29,249 nucleotides of DNA. Source: an uncultured Lachnospiraceae bacterium (lineage in GTDB: Bacteria; Bacillota; Clostridia; Lachnospirales; Lachnospiraceae). Position numbers and translations under genes: made by a program. This document shows, piece after piece, positions 1 to 7,826 of this stretch (its first letter is position 1; the number at the start of each line of letters is the position of its first letter). Below the pieces are notes generated by a model that worked only from the letters and a program-made list of their open reading frames with translations, was not told where the DNA came from and ran no database searches. The DNA is taken from contig CAKRPS010000031.1 in NCBI GenBank assembly GCA_934385475.1, positions 1 to 29,249 of the forward strand, written 5' to 3'.

Positions 1-23
1 TATTTACACCAAATCTGTTATAT

Positions 24-52
24 TTGACGAAATAGTGTACATGCGGTACGAT
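24..52 (+). promoter_or_regulatory. Candidate sigma-A promoter of the SseB-family gene
   Basis: A -35 box TTGACG (24-29) and a -10 box TACGAT (47-52) are separated by 17 bases. The -35 matches 5 of 6 consensus positions and the -10 matches 4 of 6. Transcription would start near position 59, leaving a leader of about 70 bases before the start codon. This was found by eye; no other promoter-like pair in the first 117 bases looks better. Confidence 0.45.
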
Positions 53-129
53 AACAGTAACATTTTACATACACTGACACTTTCATAAACTTATCAGCAG
101 ACAAAGCATCGGGAGAAATGGAGATTACG

Positions 130-531
130 ATGAATAAAGATATCGGATTGATTGGAAATGATAAAATAGAAAATGCCATTCTGGCCCTTCAGAAATCGCC
201 AACAGAAAGGGAACTCGCACACACCTTAGCCGTCCTTCGCTGTCGTATGCAGGAGCACGGTCAGGTTATTCTGGCAGTTGAGCCGGCACTCAGTGGAACA
301 AAGCTCAATGTCCAGACCGTAACAGCCCCCGATGGAAAGCAATTCTGGGCTGCTTTCACCAGCTTTGAAGAAGAGTTAAAGGGAAGTGATGGCGTTATGT
401 CAACCTTCCTGACCGATCTCGAACAGCTTCTCAAAACTGCTCTGCAAACAGTGGAAATTGAGGGTGTTATCCTCAATCCATGGAACAGAACCCTGATGCT
501 GGATAAGGCATTGATACAGCTTCTGCTGTAA
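130..531 (+). CDS. SseB-family protein
   Basis: The product is 133 aa and probably cytosolic, with no signal peptide or membrane segment. The central and C-terminal parts follow the SseB N-terminal domain pattern: an aromatic strand (FWAAFTSFEE), an amphipathic helix (FLTDLEQLLKTAL), then a hydrophobic strand ending in an Asn-Pro turn (GVILNPWNRTLML). The molecular role of SseB-like proteins in Gram-positive bacteria is not established, so no function is given. I start at the ATG at 130 because GGAGA (120-124) lies 5 bases before it. An ATG at 118 would add four residues but its GGGAGA sits too close. The gene stands alone, convergent with the minus-strand genes that follow. I see no clear terminator after it in 532-638. 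Confidence 0.72.
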   Translation: MNKDIGLIGNDKIENAILALQKSPTERELAHTLAVLRCRMQEHGQVILAVEPALSGTKLNVQTVTAPDGKQFWAAFTSFEEELKGSDGVMSTFLTDLEQLLKTALQTVEIEGVILNPWNRTLMLDKALIQLLL

Positions 532-638
532 GCAATGCCCACACTCGTTTTGGCACGCACGTTCTTCTGTTCCCGATATCCTTTTACGGCTCAATTCTTC
601 GGAATGCAACCGTCTGTTCCTTCATGGAAATTTTGAAA

Positions 639-770
639 TCAGAATACAGCTACCGCAAACTGTCCACAGACTCCGATCACCAGCACCCGTAGCACAATCG
701 GAATACTGCCGTCAGCAGTAAAATCATTCATTCCATTTTGCATGGCAAAGACCACCAAACCCGTTGCCAT
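639..770 (-). CDS. Small hydrophobic 43-aa ORF, unrecognised
   Basis: The predicted product is 43 aa, starting MATGLVVFAMQNG and ending in a hydrophobic stretch (about residues 23-43, rich in V, I, L, A and G) that could be one membrane segment. I do not recognise the family. The case for a real gene is the initiation signals: GGGGGA (778-783) lies 7 bases before the ATG, and a near-consensus promoter sits about 30 bases further up. It is downstream of the mannan operon terminator, so it would be transcribed separately. No terminator is visible after its stop at 639. It could instead be the surviving 5' end of a decayed membrane-protein gene: after the stop the frame is open for only 15 more codons, with no obvious homology. 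Confidence 0.42.
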   Translation of the reverse strand: MATGLVVFAMQNGMNDFTADGSIPIVLRVLVIGVCGQFAVAVF

Positions 771-802
771 TGTAGATTCCCCCTCATCAAAATCTTTTCA
801 TA

Positions 803-831
803 ATTATAGCTATTTATTGCTTTGTAGTCAA
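803..831 (-). promoter_or_regulatory. Near-consensus sigma-A promoter for the small ORF
   Basis: Read on the minus strand there is a -35 TTGACT (826-831), a 17-base spacer and a perfect -10 TATAAT (803-808). Transcription should start near 796, about 26 bases before the ATG at 770. This is the closest match to consensus of any promoter I found in the window, and the 43-aa ORF is the only minus-strand reading frame placed to use it. Confidence 0.65.
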
Positions 832-904
832 TAATGTTGTGATAAACCGATTTTCTGCACATGAATATTTTCTCATCGCAATTTCCTATTACCTGACAAA
901 AGAA

Positions 905-938
905 AACACGGTAGATCTTCATCACAATCTACCGTGTT
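905..938 (-). terminator. Rho-independent terminator of the mannan operon
   Basis: A perfect 12-bp inverted repeat (AACACGGTAGAT at 905-916, ATCTACCGTGTT at 927-938) encloses a 10-base loop. On the minus strand the stem is followed by TTTTCTTTTG, a U-rich tail. It lies 37 bases after the stop of the CE2-like esterase gene, so it closes the ten-gene operon. Confidence 0.85.
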
Positions 939-975
939 GTTTCTACATTCTATCATCATATCATGTCGTACACAT

Positions 976-2091
976 TCAGAACTTTTCTACAAGTTTGTCC
1001 TGAATGAAATTCGCTAAAAGTCCTGCTGCCTGCTGATGATTCGGATATCCCGGATGTTCTCTGGATCCAAGTGTTTCTCCCTTCGCCTCCGGCAAGGACA
1101 GATAGCATACACGATTGTCTCCGCTCTCCCTGCGATACGCAGCAATGGCATCTAACAGCGTCTCCTGCAATTCATAGCCAAGCATTCCATAACACCAGAT
1201 GATCAGCGCCTCCGGGTTACATTCCCTCACAACGGTGAGGAAATTCTTTACACCTTCCCTGATCAGGGCAAGGTCATCTAAGTTCATGCTTCCATCTGTC
1301 TCACAGTGCGCCTTATAGCTTTCGCCGGTCTTTTCATCCGTCCACATCGGCTGTTTGAAGCCGCTGACATCGTTGGTTCCAAGATTTATAACCACCACAT
1401 CCGGCTGCCAGCTCTCAAAGTTCCACTTCTCCCCTCCGCCAAGCTTTCTACAGGTTTCCCCTGGCATGATACTGCATACCTCACGATAAAACCTCGGCAG
1501 TGCAGAATGCAGGTTATTATCCCATCCGTGATGGATTCCAAAACCGCTCTGAGAAAAGATCCGATATTCCGCATCGAGTGCCTTTGCCGTCAGGTGTGCA
1601 TATCCTCTCTGGACGGAAAAGAACATCGGAATCCAGTCTGTCTCTTCTTTTGCACCGAAGGTTCCCTCTCCTGATGTGATACTGTCACCGATAAATTCAA
1701 CCTTGCGTTCCTTTTCTTTCACCGGCAGGAACTCTCCGTCATAGCGCAGCGCGTGAATATGAATAAAAGATTCTCCATCGTCGCTCATCGCCTGAAGGTC
1801 TTTATAGAACCTGACATTCTTCACCGGCTCCGGACTCATTCCCCGGAACAGCGGTATCCAGTATCTTCCTTTCGGAAGCATCTGTCTGCCAATCCAGTCT
1901 CCATTGACCGTATAGCTGAACCATGGCTCAAAAACCTCATATGCAGACTCTACTTCCACCCATAGCTCACTTCCAGTCACATTTACCTCAAAACCGCTCG
2001 CTGTCCAGAACAGGGTAAGCGGATCACGCCTGTCTGTGGTTCTTCCGTGGATTTTGATATCATTGATCTCTCCAACTGCACTCTCTCTCAT
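976..2091 (-). CDS. CE2-like acetyl esterase (two-domain SGNH hydrolase)
   Basis: The protein is 371 aa with no signal peptide, so intracellular. An N-terminal beta-sandwich (about residues 5-125) precedes an SGNH hydrolase domain, the arrangement of carbohydrate esterase family 2. Counting from the ATG at 2091, the block I motif GDSITSGEG puts the nucleophile at Ser137, GTND is at about 238-241, and the C-terminal His is in EHPGYPNH (His346). The residue three before that His, usually Asp in SGNH enzymes, is Ser; some CE2 enzymes use a Ser-His dyad. In R. intestinalis a CE2 and a CE17 esterase together deacetylate mannan, and this gene and the one at 6644-7765 fit those roles. It is the last gene of the operon. 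The GTG at 2121 is an alternative start, but GGGGA 6 bases before the ATG at 2091 favours the shorter form. Confidence 0.85.
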   Translation of the reverse strand: MRESAVGEINDIKIHGRTTDRRDPLTLFWTASGFEVNVTGSELWVEVESAYEVFEPWFSYTVNGDWIGRQMLPKGRYWIPLFRGMSPEPVKNVRFYKDLQAMSDDGESFIHIHALRYDGEFLPVKEKERKVEFIGDSITSGEGTFGAKEETDWIPMFFSVQRGYAHLTAKALDAEYRIFSQSGFGIHHGWDNNLHSALPRFYREVCSIMPGETCRKLGGGEKWNFESWQPDVVVINLGTNDVSGFKQPMWTDEKTGESYKAHCETDGSMNLDDLALIREGVKNFLTVVRECNPEALIIWCYGMLGYELQETLLDAIAAYRRESGDNRVCYLSLPEAKGETLGSREHPGYPNHQQAAGLLANFIQDKLVEKF

Positions 2092-2139
2092 TATTTTTCC
2101 CCATGCTGTCTTAAAAAGCACAGCGCCTTTTCTCTTCTT

Positions 2140-4449
2140 TTACTGATTCACAGTTGAGGCAATAATCTTCATCTCGCCCTGGATGTTCACTTCTCCCATG
2201 CCCGCTGGCAGAATAAGATGATCACCTTTTTTCACCATATGTCCTTCAATCAGCCCTTCCCCTTCCATAATACTTACATTTAAGAAGGGATATTTCTGAT
2301 TTATCACTACCGGCTTTGTGACATTCATTAACCATACCTGATAATAATCGCAGTTGATCAACAGATTCATCTCATTATCCGGTAACTCAGCAGCACGCTT
2401 TACACACTCCTGTACTGGTGCTGCCGGAACTGTGATCACATCGATACTCTGCTGTACATGCAGTTCTCTCGGCTTGCCATCCGACAGTCTGTCGTAATCG
2501 TATACCCGGTAGGTCACGTCGCTGTTCTGCTGCGTCTCAAGCACCATGACACCGCCCTTGATCGCATGCATACATCCCGGATTGATCTGGATAAAGTCGC
2601 CTTTGTGGATCGGGATCTCACGGATCAGCTCGCTCCACTTTCCGGAGCGGATCATATCCTCCAGCTCCTCCCTGGTCTTTGCATTATGTCCAACTACCAG
2701 AGTGGAATCCTCCTTGCAGTCCAGCACATACCAACATTCTGTTTTTCCAAGGGAACCATTCTCATGAACTCCGGCATAAGCGTCGTCTGGATGAACCTGA
2801 ATACTCAGATCTTCCTTCGCGTCAATGATCTTGATCAGGAGCGGGAATCGATCCAGTCCCAGATTGCCGAACAGCTCCGGCTCTTTCTCGAAGAGCCCCG
2901 AAAGCGTCTCCCCTTTGTAGATACCATCACGTACCACACAGTCACCATTTGGATGTGCGCTGATTGCCCAGCACTCACCGGTATCTTCCGCAGGGATCGC
3001 ATAACCGTACTCGTCACGCAGCCTGCTTCCACCCCAAATTCTTTCTTTAAATACCGGTTCCAAAAAGATCGGCTGTCTTTCCTTTTGATTGCATGTCAGA
3101 TTCATTCCATTTACCTCTATCACTTTCTGATACCAGAACGCAGAATCTTTCACGATCCGCTCCTGCGTTTCATAATCTACATACACGATGCCAAAACGCT
3201 CCGTGTAGCCCTTATCCCATTCAAAATTGTCGAGAAAGGTCCACAGGAAATATCCCCGGACATCTGCTCCCTCATCGCCTGCCTGCTGCAAAGCAGACAG
3301 ATAACGATCCAGAAAATCCTGCCTGTTCGGATCGTGCACCCTTCCATCCACCGACACCACATCGTGACAGGACATGCCATTCTCTGTGATGTACAGCGGC
3401 AACTGGTAGCGCTCATACAAAAACTTCACGCCCCAATACAGACACTGCGGGGTAACCGGCCAGTTTGCCGCAGTCTTAGGACTACCGACCGGTCTGTTCA
3501 CAAACTCCGGTTCTCCGTTTTCACCCGCCCGAACAGGATAGCCATTGTAAATATTCTGTCCCATAAAATCGAGCGGCTGAGAGATCAGTTGCATATCCTC
3601 CGGTGTGATCTTGGGCAGATAAGCCGCATATTTTTTCAGTCCTTCTTCCGGGTACTTTCCAAGAAATACAGGATCACTGAACCATGCCACATTCCACGTC
3701 CAGTTTTCGATCGGCTGATAGAAACCAAACAGCACCTTCTTTGCCGCCTCGATATCCTCCGGTTTATCCGATGCCGGATACGCCATGCCGCAGGTCGGTG
3801 CATACCCGACCTTGATCGGCTGCTTTGCGTGCTCGCGCAGGGCGATCACTGCCTTTCCGTGTGCCTTGAGTGCATTGTGCGCAATCTGAAATACTTCCCT
3901 CGGCGGCAGCTTGGCACCGGGTGCCTGTACGCCGGACAGGTGTCCCAGACCAACGAAGCACTGCGGCTCATTCAATGTAATAAAATACTCACAGATATCC
4001 GAAAAATTTTCCGCTACCACCTTCGCATACTCCGCAAACCAGTCACTGACCTGCTCATTCAGCCAGCCTCCCCGATCCTGCAATGCCTGCGGAAACTCCC
4101 AGTGATACATCGTGAGGTACGGTGTAATGCCGTTTTTCTTCATTTCCAGAATCATATCGCGGTACAGTGCAACAGCCTTTTCGTTGACTTTTCCGGTTCC
4201 CTCCGGCAAAATCCGCGACCAGCTTATCGAAAACCGATATGCCTTGATTCCCAACAGCCGCATCAGCCTGTAGTCCTCCGGGTAGCGGTGCATGTGATCG
4301 TCTGCCACCCTCGCATCACTGTGATCCGGAATATGTCCGTCCTGTATAAAACTGTCCCAAATACACTTGCCTGCGCCGTCCTGCGCATCCCTTCCTTCTA
4401 TCTGGTAGGCACTGCTCGCCACTCCCCAGACAAAATCATCTCGAAACAT
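2140..4449 (-). CDS. GH1 glycosidase fused to mannose-6-phosphate isomerase
   Basis: One 769-aa open frame holds two enzymes. Residues 1-445 are a complete GH1 beta-glycosidase: the N-terminal motif FVWGVASSAYQIEG, acid/base Glu161 in TLNEP, and nucleophile Glu356 in ITENG. Residues about 458-769 are a short-form type I mannose-6-phosphate isomerase: start motif IFLEPVFKERIWGG, zinc ligands Gln551 and His553 in QVHPDD, Glu571 in KTECW, and His628 in CMHAI. GH1 would remove beta-linked glucose or mannose from short oligosaccharides; the isomerase makes fructose 6-phosphate. There is almost no linker. No signal peptide is present. The start has GGAGG 4 bases upstream. An in-frame ATG at codon 449 with its own AGAGG may also give a free isomerase. 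The gene lies 48 bases after the chemoreceptor gene. GH1 substrate specificity cannot be read from the sequence. Confidence 0.92.
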   Translation of the reverse strand: MFRDDFVWGVASSAYQIEGRDAQDGAGKCIWDSFIQDGHIPDHSDARVADDHMHRYPEDYRLMRLLGIKAYRFSISWSRILPEGTGKVNEKAVALYRDMILEMKKNGITPYLTMYHWEFPQALQDRGGWLNEQVSDWFAEYAKVVAENFSDICEYFITLNEPQCFVGLGHLSGVQAPGAKLPPREVFQIAHNALKAHGKAVIALREHAKQPIKVGYAPTCGMAYPASDKPEDIEAAKKVLFGFYQPIENWTWNVAWFSDPVFLGKYPEEGLKKYAAYLPKITPEDMQLISQPLDFMGQNIYNGYPVRAGENGEPEFVNRPVGSPKTAANWPVTPQCLYWGVKFLYERYQLPLYITENGMSCHDVVSVDGRVHDPNRQDFLDRYLSALQQAGDEGADVRGYFLWTFLDNFEWDKGYTERFGIVYVDYETQERIVKDSAFWYQKVIEVNGMNLTCNQKERQPIFLEPVFKERIWGGSRLRDEYGYAIPAEDTGECWAISAHPNGDCVVRDGIYKGETLSGLFEKEPELFGNLGLDRFPLLIKIIDAKEDLSIQVHPDDAYAGVHENGSLGKTECWYVLDCKEDSTLVVGHNAKTREELEDMIRSGKWSELIREIPIHKGDFIQINPGCMHAIKGGVMVLETQQNSDVTYRVYDYDRLSDGKPRELHVQQSIDVITVPAAPVQECVKRAAELPDNEMNLLINCDYYQVWLMNVTKPVVINQKYPFLNVSIMEGEGLIEGHMVKKGDHLILPAGMGEVNIQGEMKIIASTVNQ
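3105..3118 (-). promoter_or_regulatory. Possible internal ribosome binding site and start for the isomerase half
   Basis: On the minus strand AGAGG (3114-3118) lies 8 bases before an in-frame ATG (3103-3105), codon 449 of the fusion, at the boundary between the GH1 and isomerase domains. Free isomerases of this family start at this point of the fold. It may be a relic of the formerly separate gene or a working second start. Confidence 0.4.
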
Positions 4450-4497
4450 TTATCCTCCCTCGCTTTCCGATATCTACCGGAAAAGTTTCTGTCTGTT

Positions 4498-6627
4498 TTA
4501 TATGATAAATTTACTGATTGCATCATCCAGGGCACGTACATCACGGTTCAGATTATCCGCCTGCCTTACCAGCTCTGCAATCACCTCATTCTGGCTGCCC
4601 AGACTTGTCGTTACCTGCTGGGTGGATGCCGCCATCTCCTGCGCTACTGCCGAGATGTTCTGGATAGAATCCTGTACCTGATCCTTCTCATCAGAGATCT
4701 CCCCCATCCGCTCCACGGTAACGCGGATGCCCTGTGCCAGCGCGGAAACGCTCTGGTTGATCCGGTCAAAGACTTCCACTGTCTGCTGCAAAGCCTGTGC
4801 CTGTTTCACAATCATCTCTTCTGTTCTTCTGGCAGACTCTGTTGTCCTGTCTGTTGTGTTTCCGATGTCTGCCACAATGTCATGAATCCTGTCACCGGAT
4901 TCCCTTGACTGATCTGCCAGCTTGCGTATCTCCTCTGCCACCACAGCAAAGCCTCTTCCTGCCTCGCCCGCTCTTGCTGCCTCTATGGACGCATTCAATG
5001 ACAGAAGATTCGTCTGTCCTGCAATGCTGTTGATCACCTCAACAAACTCTTTAATCTCCTTCGAGCTTCTCTGTACCTCTTTGATATTGCCAACCAGCTC
5101 TCTGGTCAGTTCTACGGTATGTGTACTCTCATCGCTCAGGCCATGGATGATCTGTTTTCCTTCCTCCACTGCTCCGATCGCCTGATCTGCCGCCTTACCC
5201 ATACTGTTTGTCTGGCTGACCACGACTCCGATGTTGTCCGCAAAGGCAACCATCTTCTCACTGCCCGCTTCCGTCTCAAGTGCCTGATGCTGTACCCCCT
5301 GTGCCAGATCCTCCATCGTCTGTGAAGTACTGTCAATCGACCGGCTGATACCGCCCGCCTGCTCAGAAACATCCGTTGCCATCTGACTGGCCTTCGTCCC
5401 AAAGCTCTTCATATCATTCATCAGAGCCCGAATGCTGTCCAGCATGGAATTGAGGCTTGCCGTCAGCAGACCGAACTCGTCCTTACGCTTCGTTGCAAAG
5501 CTGCTCGTCAGATCTCCTCCTGCCACTTTGGAAAGGCCGGTGGTCACCTCTTTAACCGTCTTGGAGATCCCCATCGAAATCCTGCCGCCGCACAAAAGCG
5601 CTGCAGCCGTTGCCAGTATTACCATAACAACTGTAATTACACCGATTGATCTTGCCTGTTCCGTGAGGTTACTCTTCGGAATCAGCGCACAGAGCATGAT
5701 TCCTGTCTTTTTCACCGGCATCGCTAAGTATACATAGCTCTTGCCATTAACCTGAACCGTTGCATTCGTGAGATCCTCCGATTGTCTGCTCTCCTCGAAA
5801 AAGCTCTGCCCTATAAAATAAGTAGCATCCTGCACCGGCTCCTGCTCTCCGTCCGCATTCTGGATGACTGCAACTTCTCTTCCATCTTTCGTCACAATCG
5901 CCTTCACACTGTTCTTTCCAAAGTCCATCTCACCAAGCATATCCTGCACGGTTTCCATCTTGATATCAAACACCAAAACGGAATCTACCCTGATCATCTT
6001 CTGATAAAATGCAAGCGCATAATCATCCGGTCCGGTAGTCAGACATTCATCAAGATAGGAATGATAGCCCAGCCACGCATTCTTGGCCTTGCTGTCGTTT
6101 ACAAAGTACTGCCCTTCCGGGCTTGCATCGAAATCCTCCTTGGGATTCTCGGTCATCATTCCGCTCAGGGAAGTCAGATAAGTTCCCGCCTCAGGAATTA
6201 CGCTGTAGCTGTTGATATAACTGCTCGTTCCGCGTGCATTGCCGAGCATCGTCTTTGCTTCGCGAAGCGCCTTCAGAGACTCTGTATCCTTGTTCTTGTA
6301 CAGTCTCTCATAGTATTTTGAGACATCGTCGTTGGTGATTGCTTCGACCGCTTTGTTTGCTATCGTAGTACACATCAGTCCCAAATAGTTTCCTGTAGCG
6401 CGCACCGTAGATTCTGCCGACTTCTCATACTGTCCTATGACGCCTGAGCTCGCCGTCAGATAGGAGCCTGCTCCCAGGATCACCATCATAGCTACCGGTA
6501 CCATAAAGGCCGCCAGAAGTGTCTGCATAATCGACCTTCTGCCGCCCTGTGTGGTTACCTTCTTTTCTCTTTTACTATTTTCTTTTTTACCCTTTTCTCT
6601 TTTACCTTTTACCCCAATTTTTGCCAT
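4498..6627 (-). CDS. Methyl-accepting chemotaxis protein
   Basis: The receptor is 709 aa and membrane-bound. In order: a very basic 30-residue cytosolic leader, a first membrane helix (about 34-58), an extracellular Cache-like sensing region of about 265 residues, a second helix (about 326-346, [20 protein letters not shown]), a HAMP domain (about 348-400), and the coiled signalling hairpin with the conserved tip [20 protein letters not shown]. The tip marks a chemoreceptor that works with CheA/CheW. No C-terminal CheR-tethering pentapeptide is visible. The start is the ATG at 6627, with GGAGGG 6 bases upstream; a TTG at 6633 is less likely. It begins 16 bases after the CE17-like gene and 48 bases separate it from the GH1 fusion, so it is inside the mannan operon. 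The ligand is unknown; a mannan-derived sugar or its binding protein is an inference from context. Confidence 0.93.
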   Translation of the reverse strand: MAKIGVKGKREKGKKENSKREKKVTTQGGRRSIMQTLLAAFMVPVAMMVILGAGSYLTASSGVIGQYEKSAESTVRATGNYLGLMCTTIANKAVEAITNDDVSKYYERLYKNKDTESLKALREAKTMLGNARGTSSYINSYSVIPEAGTYLTSLSGMMTENPKEDFDASPEGQYFVNDSKAKNAWLGYHSYLDECLTTGPDDYALAFYQKMIRVDSVLVFDIKMETVQDMLGEMDFGKNSVKAIVTKDGREVAVIQNADGEQEPVQDATYFIGQSFFEESRQSEDLTNATVQVNGKSYVYLAMPVKKTGIMLCALIPKSNLTEQARSIGVITVVMVILATAAALLCGGRISMGISKTVKEVTTGLSKVAGGDLTSSFATKRKDEFGLLTASLNSMLDSIRALMNDMKSFGTKASQMATDVSEQAGGISRSIDSTSQTMEDLAQGVQHQALETEAGSEKMVAFADNIGVVVSQTNSMGKAADQAIGAVEEGKQIIHGLSDESTHTVELTRELVGNIKEVQRSSKEIKEFVEVINSIAGQTNLLSLNASIEAARAGEAGRGFAVVAEEIRKLADQSRESGDRIHDIVADIGNTTDRTTESARRTEEMIVKQAQALQQTVEVFDRINQSVSALAQGIRVTVERMGEISDEKDQVQDSIQNISAVAQEMAASTQQVTTSLGSQNEVIAELVRQADNLNRDVRALDDAISKFII
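6562..6605 (-). repeat. In-frame 30-bp-period repeat in the chemoreceptor leader
   Basis: The 14-mer CTTTTCTCTTTTAC occurs exactly at 6562-6575 and 6592-6605, a period of 30 bases or ten codons. It encodes two copies of KREK ten residues apart in the Lys/Glu-rich cytosolic leader. The whole stretch is a purine tract on the coding strand. An in-frame slippage duplication would explain it. Confidence 0.6.
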
Positions 6628-6643
6628 ACACAACCCTCCATCA

Positions 6644-7765
6644 TTATCTGGAGCCGATCACCGATACCAGATAGAACGGTGCCACGTCCTCTTCCGTTGC
6701 CTGTATGATCTCAATATCTACCTGATGAACTTCATCCTTGAGTCCCTTGGCAATCGTCTCAATATAGAGGCAGTCACCCCAGTCTTCCTTAAAATTAGAG
6801 TCCAGAATCACACTCTTGTTCTCTTCTCCGTCAATCCACACTCTGCCCACTGGCGCAGGTCTGCGAATGGATTTCCTATATTGGATTGCAATCCCTGTCG
6901 CCGCAACATGGAACGTGATCCTGTCTCCTTTCTTGTCTGCGGTCCAACCGCGTTTAAACAGATCCGTGATCTGCTTCTGTTCACCCGGGTCTGCCACAAA
7001 ACCTCCCAGTACAGGTTTACTGTTGCCAATCTGATAACGCACGGACTCTTCGAATCGGTTCGCAGTGATCGGTGCCGGAAGCTCCTTTGGAATATCCGCT
7101 TCCTCCCTCTCTATATCTGCGAACACCTCCTCCAGAAACGTCGTGATCACCTTCGCCACCAGCGCATGTCCCTCATCATCTGGATGCAGGTCATCCGGTG
7201 TGATCGTCCTTCTCTCGATTGCTCCGCTCTCGATTTCCGGCCAGATCGTCGCTTTCATGCTGACCATCGGAATCTGATAGTGCTCCGCCACCTGCAAATG
7301 CATCTCTTCCGCATTGCAGCCGTCGTCATAACGCACATTGTTCATCAACATAAGCGCAGGTCTTTTCTCAGACTTCAGGATTGTACGAACCAATCCCTCG
7401 TATGTCTCTCTGAAAAATTCCGTATTGTCATCATTGACAGCAAACTCTGTCAACACAAAATCCGGTTCATATTGCAGCAGATGTTCCTGTACCCGGCTGA
7501 CGCCGTACTGGGAAGTCGTTCCTCCGATTCCCGCATTACGGTATATCACTTCCGCCATCGGGAATTTTGTTTTCCACCACAGATAAACCAGATATGCATA
7601 ACAGGTTTCCGGAACGGAGGAGAGGCTCCCCTGTGTAATGGAGCCTCCTAAAAATCCAACGCATACCTTCTCGCCTGCAAGCGCTTTCTTCATGCAATTC
7701 CTGATTGCCTGCCAATTCCCCTTATTGATCAGACCTTTTTCAAAACAAATGCCGGTTTTCAGCAT
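6644..7765 (-). CDS. CE17-like mannan acetyl esterase (SGNH plus C-terminal beta domain)
   Basis: The enzyme is 373 aa, without a signal peptide. The SGNH domain comes first: nucleophile Ser42 in FLGGSITQG, the oxyanion Gly in NAGIGGTTS (about residue 81), Asn111 in AVND, and Asp191/His194 in [13 protein letters not shown]-terminal beta-rich domain (about 235-373) fits the CBM35-like module of carbohydrate esterase family 17. The characterised family member in R. intestinalis removes 2-O-acetyl groups from mannose, while the CE2 partner handles the other positions; both partners are in this operon. AGGAGG lies 7 bases before the ATG. The family call rests on domain order and operon context rather than an alignment. 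Confidence 0.82.
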   Translation of the reverse strand: MLKTGICFEKGLINKGNWQAIRNCMKKALAGEKVCVGFLGGSITQGSLSSVPETCYAYLVYLWWKTKFPMAEVIYRNAGIGGTTSQYGVSRVQEHLLQYEPDFVLTEFAVNDDNTEFFRETYEGLVRTILKSEKRPALMLMNNVRYDDGCNAEEMHLQVAEHYQIPMVSMKATIWPEIESGAIERRTITPDDLHPDDEGHALVAKVITTFLEEVFADIEREEADIPKELPAPITANRFEESVRYQIGNSKPVLGGFVADPGEQKQITDLFKRGWTADKKGDRITFHVAATGIAIQYRKSIRRPAPVGRVWIDGEENKSVILDSNFKEDWGDCLYIETIAKGLKDEVHQVDIEIIQATEEDVAPFYLVSVIGSR

Positions 7766-7826
7766 CGCGCTACCTCCTGTTCATTTCAGAATCGTATCTA
7801 TGATTTCTCCCCTGAAAATTTATCTC

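Noticed and set aside
704..720. Inverted repeat TACTGC/GCAGTA
   Set aside because: Six-base arms within the 43-aa ORF with no T-run; likely chance.
2458..4908. An 816-codon open frame on the plus strand
   Set aside because: It lies opposite the GH1-isomerase and chemoreceptor genes, whose catalytic motifs are unmistakable. The translation is low in acidic residues and rich in His, Arg, Cys and Leu, as expected from the antisense of a codon-biased gene.
6551..7651. A 366-codon plus-strand frame opposite the CE17-like and chemoreceptor genes
   Set aside because: Spans two minus-strand genes with intact motifs; composition is that of an antisense frame.
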